Of a stretch of DNA of 64,000 nucleotides, positions 43,452 through 55,568 are shown piece after piece. Every line of letters starts with the position of its first letter. Position 1 is the first letter of the stretch. The position numbers were made by a program, and so were the translations under genes. The stretch is taken from contig NZ_JAGKJJ010000003.1 of assembly GCF_020329505.1 (NCBI RefSeq), positions 248,001 through 312,000 of the forward strand, given 5' to 3'. The stretch is from Bradyrhizobium semiaridum (GTDB lineage: Bacteria; Pseudomonadota; Alphaproteobacteria; Rhizobiales; Xanthobacteraceae). Under the pieces are notes generated by a model. It had not been told where the DNA came from, ran no database searches, and saw nothing but the letters and a program-made list of their open reading frames with translations.

Positions 43452-44404
43452 CGCCCCTCGCCTGCTGCAGTTGCCTTGGCGAAGACGCGGCTGGCCAGCA
43501 CATCGCTGGCCTCGATCGCCATCACATCGTCGGCGGTCAGCGTGCGGTCAAGCTTCGCCACGATCCGGTTGGCCTGGCGCAGCCGGATACGGTCCAGCGC
43601 GTTGCGGATCGAGCGGGCGTTGGAGAACAACGGCTGCGTCTTGCGCGCGGCGATGTAGCGGGTGAAGGCCTCGCGTGCTTCCGGAGAGAACCGATAATTC
43701 TGCTGCTGCAGCATCAATTCGGCGATCCAGAGCAGTTCCGCGTCCGAATAGTCGGGGAAGTCGACATGGTGGGCGATGCGCGAACGGAAACCCGGATTGC
43801 TCTGGAAGAACTTTTCCATCCGGTCGCCATAACCGGCGAGGATCACCACCATGTCCTCGCGCTGCTGCTCCATCACCTGCAGCAGGATCTCGATCGCCTC
43901 CTGGCCGTAGTCGCGCTCGTTCTCGGGCCGGTAGAGATAATAGGCCTCGTCGATGAACAGCACACCGCCCATCGCTTTCTTCAATATTTCTTTGGTCTTC
44001 GGCGCGGTGTGGCCGATATACTGCCCGACCAGATCGTCGCGCGTGACGCTGATGACGTGGCCGCGGCGCACGAAGCCGAGCTTGTGCAGGATGCCGGCCA
44101 TCCGCAGCGCCACCGTGGTCTTGCCGGTGCCGGGATTGCCCGTGAACGACATATGCAAGGTGGGAAAGGTCGTCGCCAGCGCCATCTTCTGCCTGATCCG
44201 CTCGACCAGCAACAGCGAGGCAATCTCGCGGATGCGCGTCTTCACCGGCTTGAGCCCGATCAATTCGGCATCGAGTTGGTCGAGCACCGCGCCGACGCCG
44301 AGGTCGGCGAATTCATGCCGGAGGTCCACGGTCGCGAGTGGCGCCTCCCGGGTCTGTTCTTGTGGCTTGGTCTGTTCCTGCAATTGGGTCATGTCCTCTT
44401 TCAT
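43448..44404 (-). CDS. cbbX: RuBisCO activase CbbX (AAA+)
   Basis: A 318-residue AAA+ ATPase: Walker [10 protein letters not shown], Walker [13 protein letters not shown], and the characteristic [19 protein letters not shown] pore-loop region. It remodels red-type form I RuBisCO and releases bound inhibitor sugar phosphates. ATG 44404 has a GGAG site; an ATG four codons later is also possible. It follows cbbS by 100 bases and overlaps cbbY. Confidence 0.95.
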   Translation of the reverse strand: MKEDMTQLQEQTKPQEQTREAPLATVDLRHEFADLGVGAVLDQLDAELIGLKPVKTRIREIASLLLVERIRQKMALATTFPTLHMSFTGNPGTGKTTVALRMAGILHKLGFVRRGHVISVTRDDLVGQYIGHTAPKTKEILKKAMGGVLFIDEAYYLYRPENERDYGQEAIEILLQVMEQQREDMVVILAGYGDRMEKFFQSNPGFRSRIAHHVDFPDYSDAELLWIAELMLQQQNYRFSPEAREAFTRYIAARKTQPLFSNARSIRNALDRIRLRQANRIVAKLDRTLTADDVMAIEASDVLASRVFAKATAAGEGR

Positions 44405-44504
44405 TGAAAAGCTCCGTCGCCGCACTGCATGCGACGACGGAGAAGTGCATCCGGACCAGGACGGTCGAGGGAGCAATCCGTCCTGGCTTGTGTGCCGGAC
44501 GCGG

Positions 44505-44930
44505 TCACTGATCGGCGTAACGCTCGCCTTCGGGGCGCGAGGCCGCGTAGGAATGCGTCGCGTAGCGGATATTGCGGCCAACGGATTCCTGGCGATCGAG
44601 CCGGAAGCCGGGCTCCTCGCGCGGCCGGTTCACGATGAACGAGATCCGGACCGACTCCCAGCCATGGCTGGAATCGAAACCGGACACCCGGATGTAGCGG
44701 TCGCCATAGACCCGCCGGCAGTCGGCGAGTTCCTTCATGATGCCGGCCGCGTCGCGCAGGTCGAACATCGGCAGGCCCCACATCTCCCAATAGGTGTTGC
44801 GGGGATGCGGGTCGTCGGTGAACTCGATGTTCACCGCCCAGCCCTTGTCGAGGCAGTATTGCACTTGCGCCGCGATCTGCTCGTCGGTGAGATCGGGCAG
44901 GAACGAGAAGCATCCTTGGGTAACACGCAT
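44505..44930 (-). CDS. cbbS: ribulose-1,5-bisphosphate carboxylase small subunit (red-type)
   Basis: A 141-residue small subunit. [27 protein letters not shown] at the start, [22 protein letters not shown] in the middle and the C-terminal extension beyond [11 protein letters not shown] are typical of form IC/ID proteins. A GGAG site precedes the ATG. It is 12 bases after cbbL. Confidence 0.96.
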   Translation of the reverse strand: MRVTQGCFSFLPDLTDEQIAAQVQYCLDKGWAVNIEFTDDPHPRNTYWEMWGLPMFDLRDAAGIMKELADCRRVYGDRYIRVSGFDSSHGWESVRISFIVNRPREEPGFRLDRQESVGRNIRYATHSYAASRPEGERYADQ

Positions 44931-44942
44931 AAGAAACTCCTC

Positions 44943-46436
<1,494 letters not shown>

Positions 46437-47519
46437 TCAGGCGGCCTGGGTCATGCTTCCAATCTGCGGATCGAGCGCGCCCGCCCGATAGCGCCGCGCC
46501 ATCTCCGGCAGCGGCACCATCTTGATCTTCGCGGCATTGCCGGCGGTGCCGAACTGCTCGAAGCGGTCGCGGCAGAGCTCGCGCAGCGCGTCCATCGCCG
46601 GCTTAAGGAATTTGCGCGGGTCGAACTCGCTCTTCGACTGGGTGGCGACTTTCCGGAACGCGGCGGCCATCGCGAGGCGGCAATCGGTGTCGATGTTGAC
46701 CTTGCGCACGCCGTGCTTGATGCCGCGGACGATCTCCTCGACCGGAACGCCCCAGGTCTGCGGCATCTCGCCGCCGAACGCGTTGAACATGTCCTGCAAT
46801 GGCTGCGGCACTGAGGACGAACCATGCATCACCAGGTGCGTGTTCGGCAGGCGCGTGTGGATCTCCTCGACCACGCGCATCGCCAGGATCTCGCCATCGG
46901 GCTGCCGCGTGAACTTGTAAGCGCCGTGCGAGGTGCCCATCGCGATTGCCAGCGCATCGACCTTGGTCGCGCGGACGAAATCGACGGCTTGATCCGGATC
47001 GGTGAGCAACTGGTCGTGGCTGACAGTACCTTCGACGCCGTGACCATCCTCCTGCTCGCCGCCACCGTGTTCGAGCGAGCCGAGCACGCCGAGTTCTCCC
47101 TCGACCGAGGCGCCGACCCAATGCGCCATGTCGACGACGCGGCGGGTGATGTCGACATTGTAGTCATAGTCCGCCGCGGTCTTGGCGTCGGCCTTGAGCG
47201 AGCCGTCCATCATGACGGAGGTGAAGCCGTAGCGGATCGCGGTGGCGCAGGTCGCCTCCTCGTTGCCGTGGTCGAGATGCAGGCAGAGCGGAATCTGCGG
47301 ATACATCTCCTCCAGCGCATCGATCATCTTCGCCAGCATGATGTCGTTGGCATAGGCCCGCGCGCCGCGCGAGGCCTGGATGATGACCGGCGCATCGCAG
47401 GCCGCCGCCGCCGCCATGATGGCGAGGCCCTGCTCCATGTTGTTGATATTGAAGGCGGGCACGCCGTAGCCATGCTCGGCGGCGTGGTCCAGCAACTGCC
47501 TCAGGGTAATCCGCGCCAT
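46437..47519 (-). CDS. cbbA: fructose-bisphosphate aldolase class II
   Basis: A 360-residue zinc aldolase of the Calvin-cycle subtype. [25 protein letters not shown] opens it; zinc ligands lie in [12 protein letters not shown] and in the [14 protein letters not shown] region, and the SHGAYKF segment is kept. It condenses triose phosphates to fructose-1,6- and sedoheptulose-1,7-bisphosphate. Good GGAGG site; 30 bases before cbbL. Confidence 0.95.
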   Translation of the reverse strand: MARITLRQLLDHAAEHGYGVPAFNINNMEQGLAIMAAAAACDAPVIIQASRGARAYANDIMLAKMIDALEEMYPQIPLCLHLDHGNEEATCATAIRYGFTSVMMDGSLKADAKTAADYDYNVDITRRVVDMAHWVGASVEGELGVLGSLEHGGGEQEDGHGVEGTVSHDQLLTDPDQAVDFVRATKVDALAIAMGTSHGAYKFTRQPDGEILAMRVVEEIHTRLPNTHLVMHGSSSVPQPLQDMFNAFGGEMPQTWGVPVEEIVRGIKHGVRKVNIDTDCRLAMAAAFRKVATQSKSEFDPRKFLKPAMDALRELCRDRFEQFGTAGNAAKIKMVPLPEMARRYRAGALDPQIGSMTQAA

Positions 47520-47534
47520 GGTGACGTCCTCCTT

Positions 47535-49556
47535 TCAGTTCGCTCGTTGCATCACGCGCTGCGCTGCGGCCGCGACGGCCGCCGGCGTGATGCCGAATTC
47601 GCGGTAGAGCACGTCCGCCGGGGCCGAGGCGCCGAATCCGGTCATGCCGATGAACTCGCCGTCATCGCCGAGCCAGCGCGCCCAGTCGCCTTCGACCGCC
47701 GCTTCGACGCCGACGCGCGGAGCGCTGCCCAGCACCTTGGCGCGGTAGTCGCGCGGCTGCTGGCGGAACAGGTCGAAGCACGGCGCGGAAACGACCGCCG
47801 CCTTCACCCCTTCTTCCGCCAGCAGCTTTGCGGCTTCGAGCGCGATCGCCACCTCCGAACCCGTTGCAATCAGGGTGACGTCCCGCCCGAAGGCCGGCTC
47901 GACGAGGACATAGGCGCCGAGCCCGACCTGGTTGGTCTTGACGTTGTCGCGGACCGTCGGCGGCAGCGCCTGCCGCGACAGGCAAAGAATCGATGGCGAG
48001 GTCTCCGCCCGCAGCGCGCAGTCCCAGGCCTCCGCCGTCTCGACCGCATCGGCGGGACGGAACACCAGCAGGTTCGGGATCGCGCGCAGCGAGGCCAGAT
48101 GCTCGACCGGCTGATGCGTCGGCCCGTCTTCGCCGAGCCCGATCGAGTCATGGGTCATCACATGGATGACGCGGATACCCATCAGCGCCGCAAGGCGGAT
48201 CGCGGGCCGGCTGTAGTCGGCGAAGCTCAGGAACGTGCCGCCGTAGGGAATGAAGCCGCCATGCAGCGCGATGCCGTTCATCGCCGCGGCCATGCCGTGC
48301 TCGCGGATGCCATAGTGGATGTAGCTGCCGGCGAGCGTGTCCGGCCGCGCCGGAACCTGGCTCTTCGCCATCGTCAAATTGGAATGCGTGAGGTCGGCCG
48401 AACCGCCGAGCAGGTTCGGCAAGGCCTCCGCGATCACATCGATGACCTGCTGCGAGGCCTGCCGGGTCGCGAGCTTCGGCCGCTCGGTCGCGAACTTCGC
48501 GATCAACTTCGCCATCGCCTCGGCATAGGCGCAGGGCAGCTTCCGGTTCAGCGCATCGTGGAATGGCGAGCGCTCGCCATTGCCGGCGCGCCGCGAACGC
48601 TCGATCCAGGCACGACGCGCCTCGCGACCGCGCGCACCGATCTCGCGCCATTCGCTCAGCACCGCATCCGGCACTTCGAACGCCGGATAGGGCCAGCCCA
48701 GCGCCGCGCGAGTCTTCTCCGTCTCGTCGGCGCCGAGCGGTGCGCCATGCACCTTCTCGCTGCCCTGCCGGTTCGGCGCGCCGAACCCGATCACGGTGCG
48801 GCAGGCGATCAGCGACGGACGGTCGCTGACTTTCGCCTGCTTGATGGCCGCCGCGATCGCCTGCGGATCGTGGCCGTCGATGCTGCGGACATCCCAGCCG
48901 CTCGCCTTGAACCGCGCGGTCTGATCGTCCGAGCAGGATAGCGACGTGGCGCCATCGATCGAGATCTGATTGTCGTCGAACAGCACGATCAGGCGGTTCA
49001 GGCGCAGATGGCCGGCAAGCGAGATCGCCTCATGGCTGATGCCTTCCATCAGGCAGCCGTCGCCGGCGATCACATAGGTGAAATGATCGACCAGGTCGTC
49101 GCCGAACCGCGCATTCATCAGACGCTCGGCGAGCGCCATGCCGACCGCGGTCGCAATCCCCTGCCCGAGCGGACCGGTCGTGGTTTCGACGCCCGGCGTA
49201 TGGCCGTACTCCGGATGCCCCGGAGTCTTCGAGCCCCACTGCCTGAACGCCTTGAGCTGGTCGAGCGTCATGCTCTCATAGCCGGTCAGATAGAGCAGCG
49301 CGTAGAGCAGCATCGAGCCGTGACCCGCTGAAAGGACAAAGCGGTCGCGATCGGGCCAGGCCGGGTCCGCCGGATCGAACTTCAGGAAATCGCCGAACAG
49401 CACGGTCGCGACGTCGGCCATGCCCATCGGCATGCCGGGGTGACCTGACTTCGCCTGCTCGACCGCGTCGATGGCGAGGAAGCGGATCGCGTTGGCCAGC
49501 TCGGCATGGCTGACTGCGGCGCGCGGGAGGGTGGCAACGGACGCGAGTGCGGTCAT
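47535..49556 (-). CDS. cbbT: transketolase
   Basis: A 673-residue thiamine-diphosphate enzyme. The TPP motif is [23 protein letters not shown] to [13 protein letters not shown]; substrate histidines are in [11 protein letters not shown] and in [12 protein letters not shown]. It moves two-carbon units in the regenerative phase. Its ATG overlaps the cbbP stop. The epimerase gene cbbE, often nearby, is not in the operon. Confidence 0.95.
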   Translation of the reverse strand: MTALASVATLPRAAVSHAELANAIRFLAIDAVEQAKSGHPGMPMGMADVATVLFGDFLKFDPADPAWPDRDRFVLSAGHGSMLLYALLYLTGYESMTLDQLKAFRQWGSKTPGHPEYGHTPGVETTTGPLGQGIATAVGMALAERLMNARFGDDLVDHFTYVIAGDGCLMEGISHEAISLAGHLRLNRLIVLFDDNQISIDGATSLSCSDDQTARFKASGWDVRSIDGHDPQAIAAAIKQAKVSDRPSLIACRTVIGFGAPNRQGSEKVHGAPLGADETEKTRAALGWPYPAFEVPDAVLSEWREIGARGREARRAWIERSRRAGNGERSPFHDALNRKLPCAYAEAMAKLIAKFATERPKLATRQASQQVIDVIAEALPNLLGGSADLTHSNLTMAKSQVPARPDTLAGSYIHYGIREHGMAAAMNGIALHGGFIPYGGTFLSFADYSRPAIRLAALMGIRVIHVMTHDSIGLGEDGPTHQPVEHLASLRAIPNLLVFRPADAVETAEAWDCALRAETSPSILCLSRQALPPTVRDNVKTNQVGLGAYVLVEPAFGRDVTLIATGSEVAIALEAAKLLAEEGVKAAVVSAPCFDLFRQQPRDYRAKVLGSAPRVGVEAAVEGDWARWLGDDGEFIGMTGFGASAPADVLYREFGITPAAVAAAAQRVMQRAN

Positions 49557-50428
49557 ATCGTTCGCCTCTTTCGTTCGATCAGTTGCAGGATCAGCGGTGT
49601 GAGGATGAGCTGCATCGCGAGGTCGAGCTTGGCGCCATGAATCACGATCGAGTTCGCGCGCGACATGAAGCTGCCGGCGATCATCGACAGCAGATACGGA
49701 AAGTCGATGCCGCGCGGGTTCTTCAGCCGGATCACGACCATCGATTCATCGGGAGTCGGGATCCAACGCGCGATGAACGGGTTCGAGGTGTCGACCGTGG
49801 GTACGCGCTGGAAGTTGATGTCGGTCTCGGTGAACTGCGGGCAAATGTAGTTCACGTAGTCGGGCATGCGCCGCAGGATGGTGTCGGTCACCGCCTCGGT
49901 GGAATAGCCGCGATGGCTGCGGTCACGATGCAGCTTCTGGATCCACTCGAGATTGATCACCGGTACGACGCCGACCTTCAGATCCGCATGCTGCGCGACA
50001 TTCACCTTGTCAGTGACGACGGCGCCGTGCAGGCCTTCGTAGAACAGGAGATCGGAGTTCTCCGGCAGCGGCTCCCAGTCGGTGAAGGTGCCGGGCTTGG
50101 CGCCGTAGAGCCGGGCTTCCTCCTCGTCATGCACATAGTGCCGCGTCGTTCCGGTGCCGGTCTCGGCGTAGTCGCGAAACAGCTTCTCGAGCTCCTCGAA
50201 CAGGTTGTTCTCCGGGCTGAAGTGGCTGAAATGCTTGTTTCCGCGCTCGGCGTTCTCCACCATCATCTGGCGCATCTCGGCGCGGTCGTAGCGGTGGAAG
50301 GCGTCGCCCTCGATATAGGCGGCAACCACGTTCTCTCGGCGGAAGATGTTCTCGAACGTCCTCTTCACCGACGTGGTGCCGGCGCCGGACGAGCCGGTGA
50401 TCGAGATGATCGGATGTCGGCGCGACAT
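49553..50428 (-). CDS. cbbP: phosphoribulokinase
   Basis: A 291-residue bacterial-type phosphoribulokinase: P-loop [17 protein letters not shown], the [14 protein letters not shown] substrate segment and [12 protein letters not shown]alker B-like block. It makes ribulose-1,5-bisphosphate. The proteobacterial enzymes are usually activated by NADH; that is family knowledge. ATG 50428 follows cbbF by 11 bases. Confidence 0.95.
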   Translation of the reverse strand: MSRRHPIISITGSSGAGTTSVKRTFENIFRRENVVAAYIEGDAFHRYDRAEMRQMMVENAERGNKHFSHFSPENNLFEELEKLFRDYAETGTGTTRHYVHDEEEARLYGAKPGTFTDWEPLPENSDLLFYEGLHGAVVTDKVNVAQHADLKVGVVPVINLEWIQKLHRDRSHRGYSTEAVTDTILRRMPDYVNYICPQFTETDINFQRVPTVDTSNPFIARWIPTPDESMVVIRLKNPRGIDFPYLLSMIAGSFMSRANSIVIHGAKLDLAMQLILTPLILQLIERKRRTI

Positions 50429-50439
50429 GCGTTCCCCCG

Positions 50440-51477
50440 TCAGCGAAACAGGCCGCGCCGCGCGAACAGCGGGGCATCGCTGCTCTCGAACAACGGCTCG
50501 ACCGTCAGGTGGACCGCATCGACATCGCGCACCGCGCGGGTCGACCCCATGATCAAAGGCACGCGCTGATGCGGCGTGCGAGCCGACAGTTCGAGGATGC
50601 GCGAGCGGCCGTCCGAGGCGGCGCCGCCGGCCCATTCCATGATCAGGGCGATCGGATGCGCCTCGTACAGCAGCCGCAGCCGGCCCTCGCGATAGCCCTG
50701 GCGCGCATCCGCCGGATAGAGGAACACGCCGCCGCGGATCAGGATGCGATAGGTTTCGGCGACCAGCGAGCCGATCCAGCGCATGTTGTAGTCCTGTCCG
50801 CGCTCGCCGTTGACCCCGGCGAGGCACTGGTCGATATAGCCGCGCACCGCGCCGCTCCAGTGCCGCCGGTTCGAGGCGTTGATCGCGAACTCCGCCGTAT
50901 CCGGCGGCACCTGCAGGTCGCGTCCGGTGAGGACGAATTCACCGCTGCGCGGGTCGAGCGTGAAGCAATCGACGCACTGGTCGAGCGCCAGCACCAGCAC
51001 GGTCTGCGGGCCGTAGATGAAGCAGCCGGCAGCGCACTGCGCGGTGCCGGGCTCGAAGAAGGTCGAGATCGCGTCACGGGTCTTCGGCCGGATCGAGAAG
51101 ATGGTGCCGACCGAGATGTTGTTTTCCAGATTGGCCGAGCCGTCGAGCGGATCGATCGCGACGCAAAGCGGCGCATCGGCATCCAGCGTTTCGGGCAGCT
51201 CGACCTCCTCGGAGACGACCGCAGCGACCGGCGCCGTGCGCAGCGCGTCGCGCATCAGGCGGTCGGCCACGATGTCGAGGGTCTTCTGGCGATCGCCGTC
51301 GGGATTGACGCCGCCGCACTCGCCGCCGATCGCGGCAAGCGAGCCGGCGGCAATGATGCGTGCGAGCTCGATGGCGGCGCCGGCGAGCGCCTCGATCACC
51401 TCGACCGTGGCGGCACGCGTCGGGTTCTGCCGCGCCGGCCATTCCAGATACGCATGCAATGCAGGACGAATCTCCAC
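50440..51477 (-). CDS. cbbF: fructose-1,6-bisphosphatase class 1
   Basis: A 345-residue FBPase with AIDPLDGSANLENNISVGTIFSI (metal and phosphate binding) and NMRWIGSLVAETYRILIRGGVFLYPAD near the active site. Calvin-cycle versions also use sedoheptulose-1,7-bisphosphate. The start is a GTG with an AGGGAGAG site. It is the first gene of the cbb operon, 154 bases from the divergent cbbR start. Confidence 0.95.
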   Translation of the reverse strand: MEIRPALHAYLEWPARQNPTRAATVEVIEALAGAAIELARIIAAGSLAAIGGECGGVNPDGDRQKTLDIVADRLMRDALRTAPVAAVVSEEVELPETLDADAPLCVAIDPLDGSANLENNISVGTIFSIRPKTRDAISTFFEPGTAQCAAGCFIYGPQTVLVLALDQCVDCFTLDPRSGEFVLTGRDLQVPPDTAEFAINASNRRHWSGAVRGYIDQCLAGVNGERGQDYNMRWIGSLVAETYRILIRGGVFLYPADARQGYREGRLRLLYEAHPIALIMEWAGGAASDGRSRILELSARTPHQRVPLIMGSTRAVRDVDAVHLTVEPLFESSDAPLFARRGLFR

Positions 51478-51631
51478 GGGTCTCTCCCTTTGATCACGCC
51501 CTCTATGCCGAGGCTGCTTCGATCGACGACCCGCAGTGGAGTCGCCTTCGCCACTATCAACGCGCGATTTGCCGAATTAGGGAAATTTCTTTATCTTTGG
51601 CGGCGCCAAAGTTTTTCTTATGGAGCCCGCG
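51478..51631. promoter_or_regulatory. cbbR-cbbF divergent control region
   Basis: The gap holds two candidate symmetric sites: GAAATTTC at 51582-51589 and TTTGGC-GGC-GCCAAA at 51596-51610, next to the cbbR leader. LysR proteins such as CbbR bind interrupted dyads in such gaps and activate the cbb operon. The exact CbbR boxes are not proven. Confidence 0.6.
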
Positions 51632-52558
51632 ATGGCCGGCCACTTCACGCGAGACCTCACCATCCGCCAGCTGCGCGCACTGTCGGCCGTGCACGAGGCC
51701 GGCTCGATCACCGCGGCGGCGGGCCGCCTCAACTTGACGCAGCCCGCGGTGACGCTGCAGCTGCGCAACCTGCAGGAACTGGCCGGCCTGCCGCTGATCC
51801 AGCGCACCGGCGAGGGCATGGCGGTGACCGATGCGGGAGCGCACGTGCTGTCGCTGATCGAACGGATCGAGGCGGCGCTCAAGGATTGCGAGCAGTCGCT
51901 CGACATGATCGCGGGCCGCAGCGGCGGACGCGTCGCGATGGGCGCGGTCTCGACCGCGAAATACTTCGTGCCGTTCGCGATCGCGGCGTTCTCGCGCCGT
52001 TTTCCAAAGATCGAGGTCACGCTCAGGATCGGCAACCGCGAGGAGATCCGCGATGCGCTGCGCGGCTACGATCTCGATATCGCCGTCATGGGCGCACCGC
52101 CGGCCGACGTCGAGGTCGAAATGAAGCCGCTGGGCCGGCATCCGCACTATATCGTCGCCGCCTCCGATCACCGGCTGGCACGGCGGCGGCACGTCGAGAT
52201 CTCCGAGCTCGCCAACGAGACCTTCATCACCCGCGAACAGGGATCGGGCACGCGGATGCTGATGCAGCAGTTCTTCGAGCGGGTCGGCCTCGCGCCGAAA
52301 ATCGGCATGGCGATGGACAGCAACGAGACCATCAAGCAGGCCGTGATGGCCGGGCTCGGCATCGCCTTCATCTCCCAGCACACCATTCATCACGAGCTGG
52401 AGGACGGCCGGCTCGTGGTGCTCAAGGTGCGCGGCCTGCCGATCGTTCGGCAGTGGCACGCGATCCGGCGCGCCGACAAGGTGCTGCTGCCGCCGGCGAA
52501 GGCAATGCTGGACTTCCTCGGCAAGGACGGCTGGCGCTATCTGCCGAACACGCGCTAG
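51632..52558 (+). CDS. cbbR: LysR-type regulator CbbR
   Basis: A 308-residue LysR protein: helix-turn-helix in LRALSAVHEAGSITAAAGRLNLTQPAVTLQLRNLQ and a C-terminal sensor domain. It is divergent from the cbb operon and will activate it in response to cycle metabolites. ATG 51632 has a GGAG site; the ATG at 51620 does not. Confidence 0.93.
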   Translation: MAGHFTRDLTIRQLRALSAVHEAGSITAAAGRLNLTQPAVTLQLRNLQELAGLPLIQRTGEGMAVTDAGAHVLSLIERIEAALKDCEQSLDMIAGRSGGRVAMGAVSTAKYFVPFAIAAFSRRFPKIEVTLRIGNREEIRDALRGYDLDIAVMGAPPADVEVEMKPLGRHPHYIVAASDHRLARRRHVEISELANETFITREQGSGTRMLMQQFFERVGLAPKIGMAMDSNETIKQAVMAGLGIAFISQHTIHHELEDGRLVVLKVRGLPIVRQWHAIRRADKVLLPPAKAMLDFLGKDGWRYLPNTR

Positions 52559-52778
52559 CGGGCGCAGGGCCGTCGACGAAGTCGCATGTGCTCGCCTATC
52601 GCGCTCGCGAATTCGCGATCGCAACCGCTGGTGTCTGGAACTTTGCGCCGGCGGCCGCTGCGCGGGGCCGAAAAGCCAAGGCGATACCATGCGTTAAGCA
52701 TTGCACTCGACCGAACTGCATGTCACATCTTTGGTCGTGGAGCGCGCGCTGGACCATAGCACTGCGAGGGAGGCTGAC
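52559..52778. other. intergenic region between cbbR and the hybrid kinase
   Basis: About 220 bases with no gene. It includes GCTCGCGAATTCGCGATCGC, partly symmetric. It should contain the kinase promoter if that gene is not read from cbbR. Confidence 0.4.
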
Positions 52779-54494
52779 TTGCAGACCCCGTCCCCGCCCA
52801 TGCCTGACTTCAAGGCGTTGTTCGAAGGGGCGCCCGGCCCCTATCTGGTGCTGACCCCACCCGACTTTCGCATCGTGGCCGTCACCGACGCGTATCTGCG
52901 CGCCACGATGACCGAGCGCGCCGCGATCCTCGGACGCTGGCTGTTCGACGTGTTCCCGGACAATCCGGACGATCCCGCCGCCGACGGCGTGCGGAACCTG
53001 CGGGCTTCGCTCGAGCGCGTCGTCCAGCTGCGACGCCCCGATACGATGTCGGTGCAGAAATACGACATCCGCAAACCCGACTCGGAAGGCGGCGGCTTCC
53101 AGGAGCGCTTCTGGAGCCCGCGCAATACGCCGGTGTTCGGACCGAACGGGCAGATCGCCTACATCATCCACCGGGTCGAGGACGTCACCGAGTTCATCCA
53201 GCTGAAGCGGCGCGGCGCCGAACAGGACAAGCTCACCGACCGACTGCGCGAACGTACCGAGCAGATGGAAGCCGAGATCTTCATGCGCGCGCGCGAGGTC
53301 GAGGCGGCGCGCGAACAGCTCGAGGTCGAGCAGAAGCTGCGCCAGGTGCAGAAGATGGAGGCCGTCGGCCACCTCACCGGCGGCATCGCCCACGACTTCA
53401 ACAATATCCTCACCGTCGTTACCGGCCTGATCGACATCCTTGCCGAAGCCGTGGCGCACGATGCCGCGCTGTCCTCGGTCACCAAGATGATCAGCGATGC
53501 GGCCTCGCGCGGTGCCGAGGTGACCAAGCATCTGCTCGCCTTCTCGCGCCAGCAGCCGCTGCAACCGCGTGAAGCCAACCTCAACGCGCTGGTGCAGGAC
53601 ACTGCGCGCCTGCTGCGCCCCTCGCTTGGCGAGCAGATCGAGATCGATACCTCGCTCGAGCCCGATGCCTGGCCGGCCTTCATCGACCCCAACCATTTGG
53701 CGACCGCGCTGCTCAATCTCGCCGTCAATGCGCGCGATGCGATGCCCGACGGCGGCAAGCTGATGATCGAGACCAGCAACGTCATCCTCGACGAGACCTA
53801 TGCCGCCAGCAATCTGGACGTGCGCGCCGGCGAATACGTCATGGTCGCGGTCAGCGATACCGGCGCCGGAATTCCCGAGGCGATCCGCGAGAAGGTGTTC
53901 GAGCCGTTCTTCACCACCAAGGACACCGGCAAGGGCACCGGCCTCGGTCTCAGCATGGTCTACGGCTTCATCAAGCAGTCCAACGGCCACCTCAAGATCT
54001 ATTCCGAAGAGGGCCACGGCACGTCGGTCAAACTGTATCTGCCGCGCAGCAGCGGCGACATGGTCGACGCCGAGCCGCTGCCGGCTATCGATGCCCGCGG
54101 CGGCAACGAACGCATCCTCGTTGTCGAGGACGATCCACTGGTCCGCAACTATGTCAGCGCCCAGCTCGAGCAGCTCGGCTACCACACCATGGTCACGGCA
54201 AACGGCCCGGAGGCCTTGGCTGCGATCGACAAGGGCTTCGTCTGCGACGTGCTGTTCACCGACGTCATCATGTCCGGTGGCATGAACGGCCGGCAGGTGG
54301 CCGACGCCGTGGTCGCCAAACTGCCCTCGGTGCGTGTGCTGTTCACCTCCGGCTATACCGAGGACGCGATCTTCCATCACGGCCGGCTCGACCCCGACGT
54401 GACGCTGCTGCCAAAGCCCTATCGCAAATCCGATCTCGCCCGGATGATCCGGCAGGTTCTGACGCAACCTCCTGCTTCGGTCTCGGCCAAGTAA
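52779..54494 (+). CDS. PAS hybrid histidine kinase with receiver domain
   Basis: About 571 residues. A PAS domain ([31 protein letters not shown]), a coiled-coil linker, a HisKA domain with phosphorylated His in [14 protein letters not shown], an HATPase with [21 protein letters not shown] and [12 protein letters not shown], and a C-terminal receiver ([14 protein letters not shown] ... LFTDVIM, Asp). No transmembrane helix and no DNA-binding output, so it is cytosolic. A TTG with a GGAGG site is chosen as the start; ATG 52800 is the alternative. It is co-directional with cbbR. Confidence 0.85.
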   Translation: MQTPSPPMPDFKALFEGAPGPYLVLTPPDFRIVAVTDAYLRATMTERAAILGRWLFDVFPDNPDDPAADGVRNLRASLERVVQLRRPDTMSVQKYDIRKPDSEGGGFQERFWSPRNTPVFGPNGQIAYIIHRVEDVTEFIQLKRRGAEQDKLTDRLRERTEQMEAEIFMRAREVEAAREQLEVEQKLRQVQKMEAVGHLTGGIAHDFNNILTVVTGLIDILAEAVAHDAALSSVTKMISDAASRGAEVTKHLLAFSRQQPLQPREANLNALVQDTARLLRPSLGEQIEIDTSLEPDAWPAFIDPNHLATALLNLAVNARDAMPDGGKLMIETSNVILDETYAASNLDVRAGEYVMVAVSDTGAGIPEAIREKVFEPFFTTKDTGKGTGLGLSMVYGFIKQSNGHLKIYSEEGHGTSVKLYLPRSSGDMVDAEPLPAIDARGGNERILVVEDDPLVRNYVSAQLEQLGYHTMVTANGPEALAAIDKGFVCDVLFTDVIMSGGMNGRQVADAVVAKLPSVRVLFTSGYTEDAIFHHGRLDPDVTLLPKPYRKSDLARMIRQVLTQPPASVSAK

Positions 54495-54499
54495 GACTA

Positions 54500-54708
54500 T
54501 TAAGGACGGAAGCTCGAGTGGCTCTGGATCTTCCATGCGCCGCCGGACAGGCTCAGCACATAGAGCGAGTCGTAGACGCCGATCACCGAGCCGTCCTCGC
54601 GATAGCGCGCGTAGCGGATGGCGTAGTGCGCGTCAGCACGGCTTGGCATTTGGCCTCGTCGCCGGGTGAAATCCGCGCTTCGACGGTGTAGGTCTCGGCC
54701 GACATCAT
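54500..54708 (-). pseudogene. decayed SnoaL-like gene, coupled to tetR
   Basis: Two frames together make a broken protein: MMSAETYTVEARISPGDEAK in the first, then, about 75 bases on, DAHYAIRYARYREDGSVIGV followed by YDSLYVLSLSGGAWKIQSHSSF in another. The sum is not a multiple of three, so there is a frameshift near 54625-54632 and probably an internal deletion. The start overlaps the tetR stop. Confidence 0.6.
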
Positions 54709-55448
54709 GCATCTCCGCTCTGCTTATTGGCATTGTCGGTGCGCACAGCGGCCCCCGAAAGGAACAGCGCCGCGCAGGCCTTGGCGCGGGCTTCGAGCTC
54801 CTGCCACGACGGCGGCGATCTGCGTCCGTACATGACATCGCGCTGCGGCTGGAACACGAGCATGCCGAGCAGCATGCCTGCCGCTGCCGGCGCGTCGTCC
54901 ACCGCGATCCGTCCCCGCCGCTGCTGCGTGCCCAGCCACGCCGCGAGCGCGCCAAGCGTCCGCTGCATCGCCTTCTCGTAGAACATCTCGGCGATGTCAG
55001 GGAATTTGTCGCTCTCGGCCAGGATGATCCGCTGCAGCGCGATGACTTCGGCATCGAGAATGAGCTCGGCGCAGCTCAGCAGCGCAGCTTCCAAAGCCGC
55101 CGCGATGTCGCGGCCATCACAGGCGCCGAGATTCACGATCGACACGAAGCGGTCCATCCGGTCCGTGACCGTGCTCTCGAACAGCGCGAGCTTGGTCGGG
55201 ATCAGCCGATAGAGAGTCTTGGTCGAAACGCCGGCGCGGCAAGCGACGTCGGCCATGCTGGTCACCGCAAACCCTCGCGTCGCGAATTCATGCCGCGCAG
55301 CCTCATAGATGACGGCGCGGGTTTCGTCGTCGGAGCGCAGCTGCGGCCGTCCGCGGCCGCGCCGCTCCGGCGCGCTGCCATCCGACTGAGCCTTGTCCCT
55401 CCCGATCATCGCGCAATCCGAGCCATGCTTTAAGATGATGCCTGTCAT
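54705..55448 (-). CDS. TetR-family regulator
   Basis: A 247-residue TetR protein with helix-turn-helix in HEFATRGFAVTSMADVACRAGVSTKTLYRLIPTKLALFE. It is divergent from the EmrA-like gene, 120 bases apart, and probably represses the pump. ATG 55448 lies inside the dyad CTGTCA-TTCCAT-TGACAG (55442-55459); ATG 55409 is an alternative start that would leave the dyad in the leader. Confidence 0.88.
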   Translation of the reverse strand: MTGIILKHGSDCAMIGRDKAQSDGSAPERRGRGRPQLRSDDETRAVIYEAARHEFATRGFAVTSMADVACRAGVSTKTLYRLIPTKLALFESTVTDRMDRFVSIVNLGACDGRDIAAALEAALLSCAELILDAEVIALQRIILAESDKFPDIAEMFYEKAMQRTLGALAAWLGTQQRRGRIAVDDAPAAAGMLLGMLVFQPQRDVMYGRRSPPSWQELEARAKACAALFLSGAAVRTDNANKQSGDA

Positions 55449-55459
55449 TCCATTGACAG
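55442..55459. promoter_or_regulatory. CTGTCA/TGACAG dyad at the tetR start
   Basis: CTGTCATTCCATTGACAG is a 6-6-6 perfect inverted repeat. Its place at the tetR start and before the pump gene makes it a candidate TetR operator. It has only one copy here. Confidence 0.5.
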
Positions 55460-55568
55460 TCCCAATATGCGCTCTATTTTGGAAAACATCAAGTTTCCTA
55501 ATTTACCGAGATCAGCTCGGAAGATTGTTCGAGACTTTCCAAAGGGATAGACGACCAGGAGCGCCGCC

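Noticed and set aside
39714..43658. A 1314-codon open frame on the plus strand, antisense to gguA, chvE and cbbY
   Set aside because: Its codon content is Arg/Asp/His/Gln-rich, typical of antisense frames in GC-rich DNA, and the minus-strand genes have clear motifs.
52701..52778. Longer N-terminus of the hybrid kinase from a TTG at 52701
   Set aside because: No ribosome site there and no family similarity in the extra residues; the TTG at 52779 has a GGAGG site.
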